Origin: Gibbula magus
Lineage: Eukaryota; Mollusca; Gastropoda; Trochida; Trochidae
Direction of reading: 5' to 3'
Assembly: GCA_936450465.1 (NCBI GenBank)
Contig: OW388300.1
Span: forward strand, 39,154,358-39,218,357
Length of the DNA: 64,000 nt
A model generated the notes under the pieces. The model was not told where the DNA came from. It made no database searches and saw only the letters and a program-made list of their open reading frames with translations. Of this stretch, positions 61,176-64,000 are shown one piece after another (position 1 is the stretch's first letter; each line of letters begins with the position of its first letter). Position numbers and translations under genes: made by a program.

Positions 61176-61485
61176 GTTTGCAATGTTGCCTGGCTGTTGC
61201 TTTCTCCTTCGTTAGGTGACTACAGGTGAAATAACCTGATGATAGACAAAGAAGTTGTTAAGCATAAAGTTATCTTACATCACAGTATATGTCTATATTA
61301 ATTCAAATGAATCATTAATTTAACATTAAAGGTGATAATTTCATGTCTTCCCAACTCAAACGTAATTATATGTCCTACCTCTGAATTCTTGAGAACTTGA
61401 TCAAACAAATTGGTTTTACTGATAACACGTCAATGCATTCAGTTTCCGATTTAGATTTTAGCAACTTTGCCTGCTTTGTAGATTT

Positions 61486-61605
61486 GGACCTCCTTTCACA
61501 AACCACTATTCTTATTCGCAAGTAACAAAAGTCATTAGTGGAATGTGCAAAGAATACAAGTTTAGCTTCACCTTAGTTTAGGTTGCTTTGTGAAAGGAGC
61601 CCCAG
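61486..61605. mobile_element. Small inverted-repeat element, CTCCTTTCACAAA ends
   Basis: CTCCTTTCACAAA at 61490-61502 is inverted as TTTGTGAAAGGAG at 61587-61600. No clear target duplication is seen. Confidence 0.4.
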
Positions 61606-61680
61606 TTCTATAAGCAGTTTGTGTACAATGTTACATTGAAGTTCAGTGACAACTGTGGCTACTTGTTCCTGGTAATCTAA
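61606..61680 (+). mobile_element. Diverged SINE-2 body fragment without head
   Basis: AGTTCTATAAGCAG, ATTGAAGTTCAGTG and GGCTACTTGTTCCTG follow the order of the SINE-2 body. The tRNA-like part is absent. Confidence 0.45.
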
Positions 61681-62796
61681 AGCTGTAATTTCTGGATAAT
61701 AACTTAATGTGAAAAAAAAATTGATGAAGGATTGAGTATATACTCGTACATGTATTTTCACATTAAAGAAGTTGTAATCCAGAAAATATTTCCGTTCTTC
61801 TGTATTTCACTAAATGTCCTTCAAAGACTTCCTAATGATGCTTGGTTTTTTCCTTTACAGGTTAACTACCTACTTTAATATACCGTAATTCTTTCATTAT
61901 TTCGACCCTCAAATTTTCCAGATATTTTAACGAAATGTTTGCGGTCGAAATAATCTCCACTTACCTTCGTTTGTGCGCATCTTTGTCGTAATTTTAGATT
62001 TTCATTTAAATGTTTAGAACCAATTTGAAAATGAATGTTACACACTTCTTAAATATTATATACGTGCAATTTTTCTTGAAAGTGGCATTAACTGCCAGGA
62101 TGATATCAATTCATCAATGCAAAGGATGTGACTGATAATTTTAAATTTCCTTCCTGTAAACTGTTGTTTTGTACTTAGGCTAACTACAAAATGATAATTC
62201 TATCTCTGCAATATACCATTTATTATGTACAACTAATAAAATGAATGTTTGACGTTTGATTTTGTGTATTGTTTTCACATACAGGTTGATGTTTGGAGTT
62301 GACAGATGAAGTCAGTGCTACACAAAATCATCTCAAAATTGTTTATTTATTATTTAAAAAAGAAAAGAAAAGATGAACAAGTACATGTCGCTTACATGGT
62401 AAAGCATATGGCAAAATGTTTTTTCATTACGATTTTGATAAGACGCAAAAAGAAATCATGAAAAGACACGATTTTCTTGCAAATGCACTACTCTTTGATA
62501 AAAACCGCAAATTTCAGATTCACGAAATACACCAAAGAAGCGTGCGTAAAATATAGTCGTCCCTGGGGAGTCCATGAATTATTGTCAACTACTAAATATT
62601 TTTGAAAGCCGGTTGAACTTTCTAATAAGTTCGTTTTATAGTGGAATAAATGAAACAGTTGGCCATTGTGTTACAGGAAGAGTTTGGAAGAATTCCGTAA
62701 CGACTTCATTGACTGTGAAACGGTGCCAAGCATCAATTGCGGCAATGGTGGCTATACATGGTACTGACTGACTGAAGAGTATATACCCCCAGCTAA

Positions 62797-62875
62797 AGAG
62801 AGGATTTTATCGGCGTATTTTTTGCGGAAACTAAATTCGACAGGATATTCCTGTTTACACAAATATATAGTAGTT
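62797..62875 (+). repeat. Dispersed short repeat, copy 3 of 3
   Basis: GGATTTTATCGGCGTATTTT with TGCGGAAACTAAATTCG and GGATATTCCTGTTTACAC follows the same order as 2421-2500. Confidence 0.5.
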
Positions 62876-63055
62876 CTGTCGCTGATTGTCCGCCATCATC
62901 ATCGCCATCTTTCTTTTTTTGGCAAAACGTGAAATAATAAACGCTGTCTTTTCGCTAATTTTATTGTTTCAAAATAATGAAACATGCGTTGACGGAATTA
63001 TCACAAAGTGACACATACTGTATCATTTAACTTATCAATCATGTCATGTTGTGCC

Positions 63056-63126
63056 CATCCTCGGTTACCCAGGGTTTTATATATTCTCCTTTAGGGCATA
63101 TATAAAACCCTGGGTAACCGAGGATG
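63056..63126. mobile_element. 71-bp hairpin micro-element with 9-bp target duplication
   Basis: Two 29-bp arms starting CATCCTCGGTTACCCAGGG are perfect inverse copies around a 13-base loop. Flanks are the direct repeat TGTTGTGCC (63047-63055 and 63127-63135). The first eight bases, CATCCTCG, are the same as in the 563-bp helicase-exon element, and the duplication length is the same. Confidence 0.85.
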
Positions 63127-63135
63127 TGTTGTGCC

Positions 63136-64000
63136 GTACAGTAAAGCTTTCAACACTCGTAGCGCCGATGGACGGGTTCACTTTTGTGTTTGAAAGAATA
63201 AGCGTTCGTCTTTCAAATGTAAGGTCATAAAAACATTACCCTCCATAAATGCCTCCTTAAAACACCCACAAATCATGTAAAATGTATATATAACAAAACA
63301 CATACGAACATTCGTTTGTTTATTTTATAGCCGGTTCCACACGTATTAGAAATCGATGTAAACATGAACAAATATTGTCTTCATGCTTATCGCCATCGTC
63401 TTGGATTATGTTGAATGTAGACATGTTTGCATCAATGTAGAATTAACAAGAGCGCGTGTAGATGTAACGATTTATATCAAGAAAGTTGATTGCAAGGCAA
63501 ACATCACTCTAATTGTACTCAACAACCCAACTACACTCGTGCAAACTGAAGAACAAAAGAAACGTCACCTCATGTTCAAAAGAGAACAATCGAAAGACTG
63601 CAGTTTGAGCAAGTCGATTTTGATCGTGTTTGAAAGGTACATGTTTTTTAAAAGAAGTCTTCACAATAGCATACACCGGAGTATGGACCTTATATACCTG
63701 TTCAAATACACTTATTGTTTGAAATCGCATTTTCAAGATGGTTTTGGCAACAATGTTTGGTATTAAAATTTAAATGATTTTTTTCAAACATTGAAATTTA
63801 GTTATAAAAATATGTCATCGACATAATAACCTTCTTGCATTTAAATTTGTTGGCGCATCATTACTGTAGGACGTCATAAAACAAGCAGAAAATCGCCTTT
63901 TGACACTTCGTCTAGGAGATTAAATACGACAATTTCTTAAAACAGACAGACTGACATTTTAAACACGTGTTTTTAAGAAGTATATATGAACAGATACTGT
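63136..64000. other. Right edge, unassigned
   Basis: A 127-codon frame (63383-63766) is open on the plus strand but shows no domain and has an antisense frame of similar quality; I do not call it a gene. Confidence 0.4.

Larger units (their letters stand above)
61176..63046. other. Intergenic DNA right of the tandem cluster
   Basis: Contains the small elements listed separately; no supported gene. The frame at 62574-62771 has no recognisable domain. Confidence 0.45.

Noticed and set aside
63040..63200. THAP-domain start (MSCCAV) split by the 71-bp hairpin element
   Set aside because: Removing the hairpin restores ATGTCATGTTGTGCCG, but a stop follows after two codons and the remaining zinc-binding residues are not evident.
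63383..63766. 127-codon plus-strand frame at the right edge
   Set aside because: No recognisable domain, an antisense frame of similar length, and AT-rich codon content.

Overview
The window is AT-rich eukaryotic DNA: spliced genes with long introns, tRNA-derived SINEs, many MITE-like elements and large internal satellites. The gene sequences and the style of repeats (short palindromic ends, CCGT-rich tracts, internal tandem arrays) suggest a mollusc, most likely a bivalve. That assignment is inference; no rRNA or mitochondrial marker is present.

Two host genes lie head to head, with 315 bases between their start codons (21621-21935). Leftward on the minus strand are the first five coding exons of a peroxisomal bifunctional enzyme (EHHADH-like), covering the enoyl-CoA hydratase domain. 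The dehydrogenase half lies beyond the left edge. Rightward on the plus strand is a complete 15-exon FBXL4 orthologue (585 codons, 21936-45184), an F-box/LRR protein of mitochondrial quality control. The shared promoter contains a DR1 nuclear-receptor motif, which fits a beta-oxidation gene.

The introns are crowded with mobile DNA. EHHADH intron 3 (7434-17236) holds a 6.6-kb DIRS-type tyrosine-recombinase retrotransposon (8465-15089, minus strand). It has 180-bp inverted terminal repeats and an internal complementary region, and is nested in a pogo-like DNA element (8389-15823). Its RT/RNase H frame is open; gag and the recombinase carry frame breaks. FBXL4 introns contain SINEs, TTAA- and TA-flanked MITEs, a 158-bp tandem array, and a 32-bp satellite with a 512-bp higher-order period.

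Downstream of FBXL4 (45.2-64 kb) I see no convincing host gene. There is a 563-bp inverted-repeat element carrying what looks like the first exon of a RecQ-like helicase, and a 71-bp hairpin element that begins with the same eight bases and has the same 9-bp target-duplication length. A 3,190-bp unit (satellite-bearing repeat R1 plus a SINE-bearing spacer) is tandemly repeated from about 50.7 to 61.2 kb.

R1 is my label for the repeat family that starts AGCTCATCAGG and ends with CCTGATGAGCT followed by a GAGCC-CAT-GGCTC hairpin. SINE-2 is my label for the SINE whose tRNA-like head begins GGGCGGGATAGCGCAGTGG.
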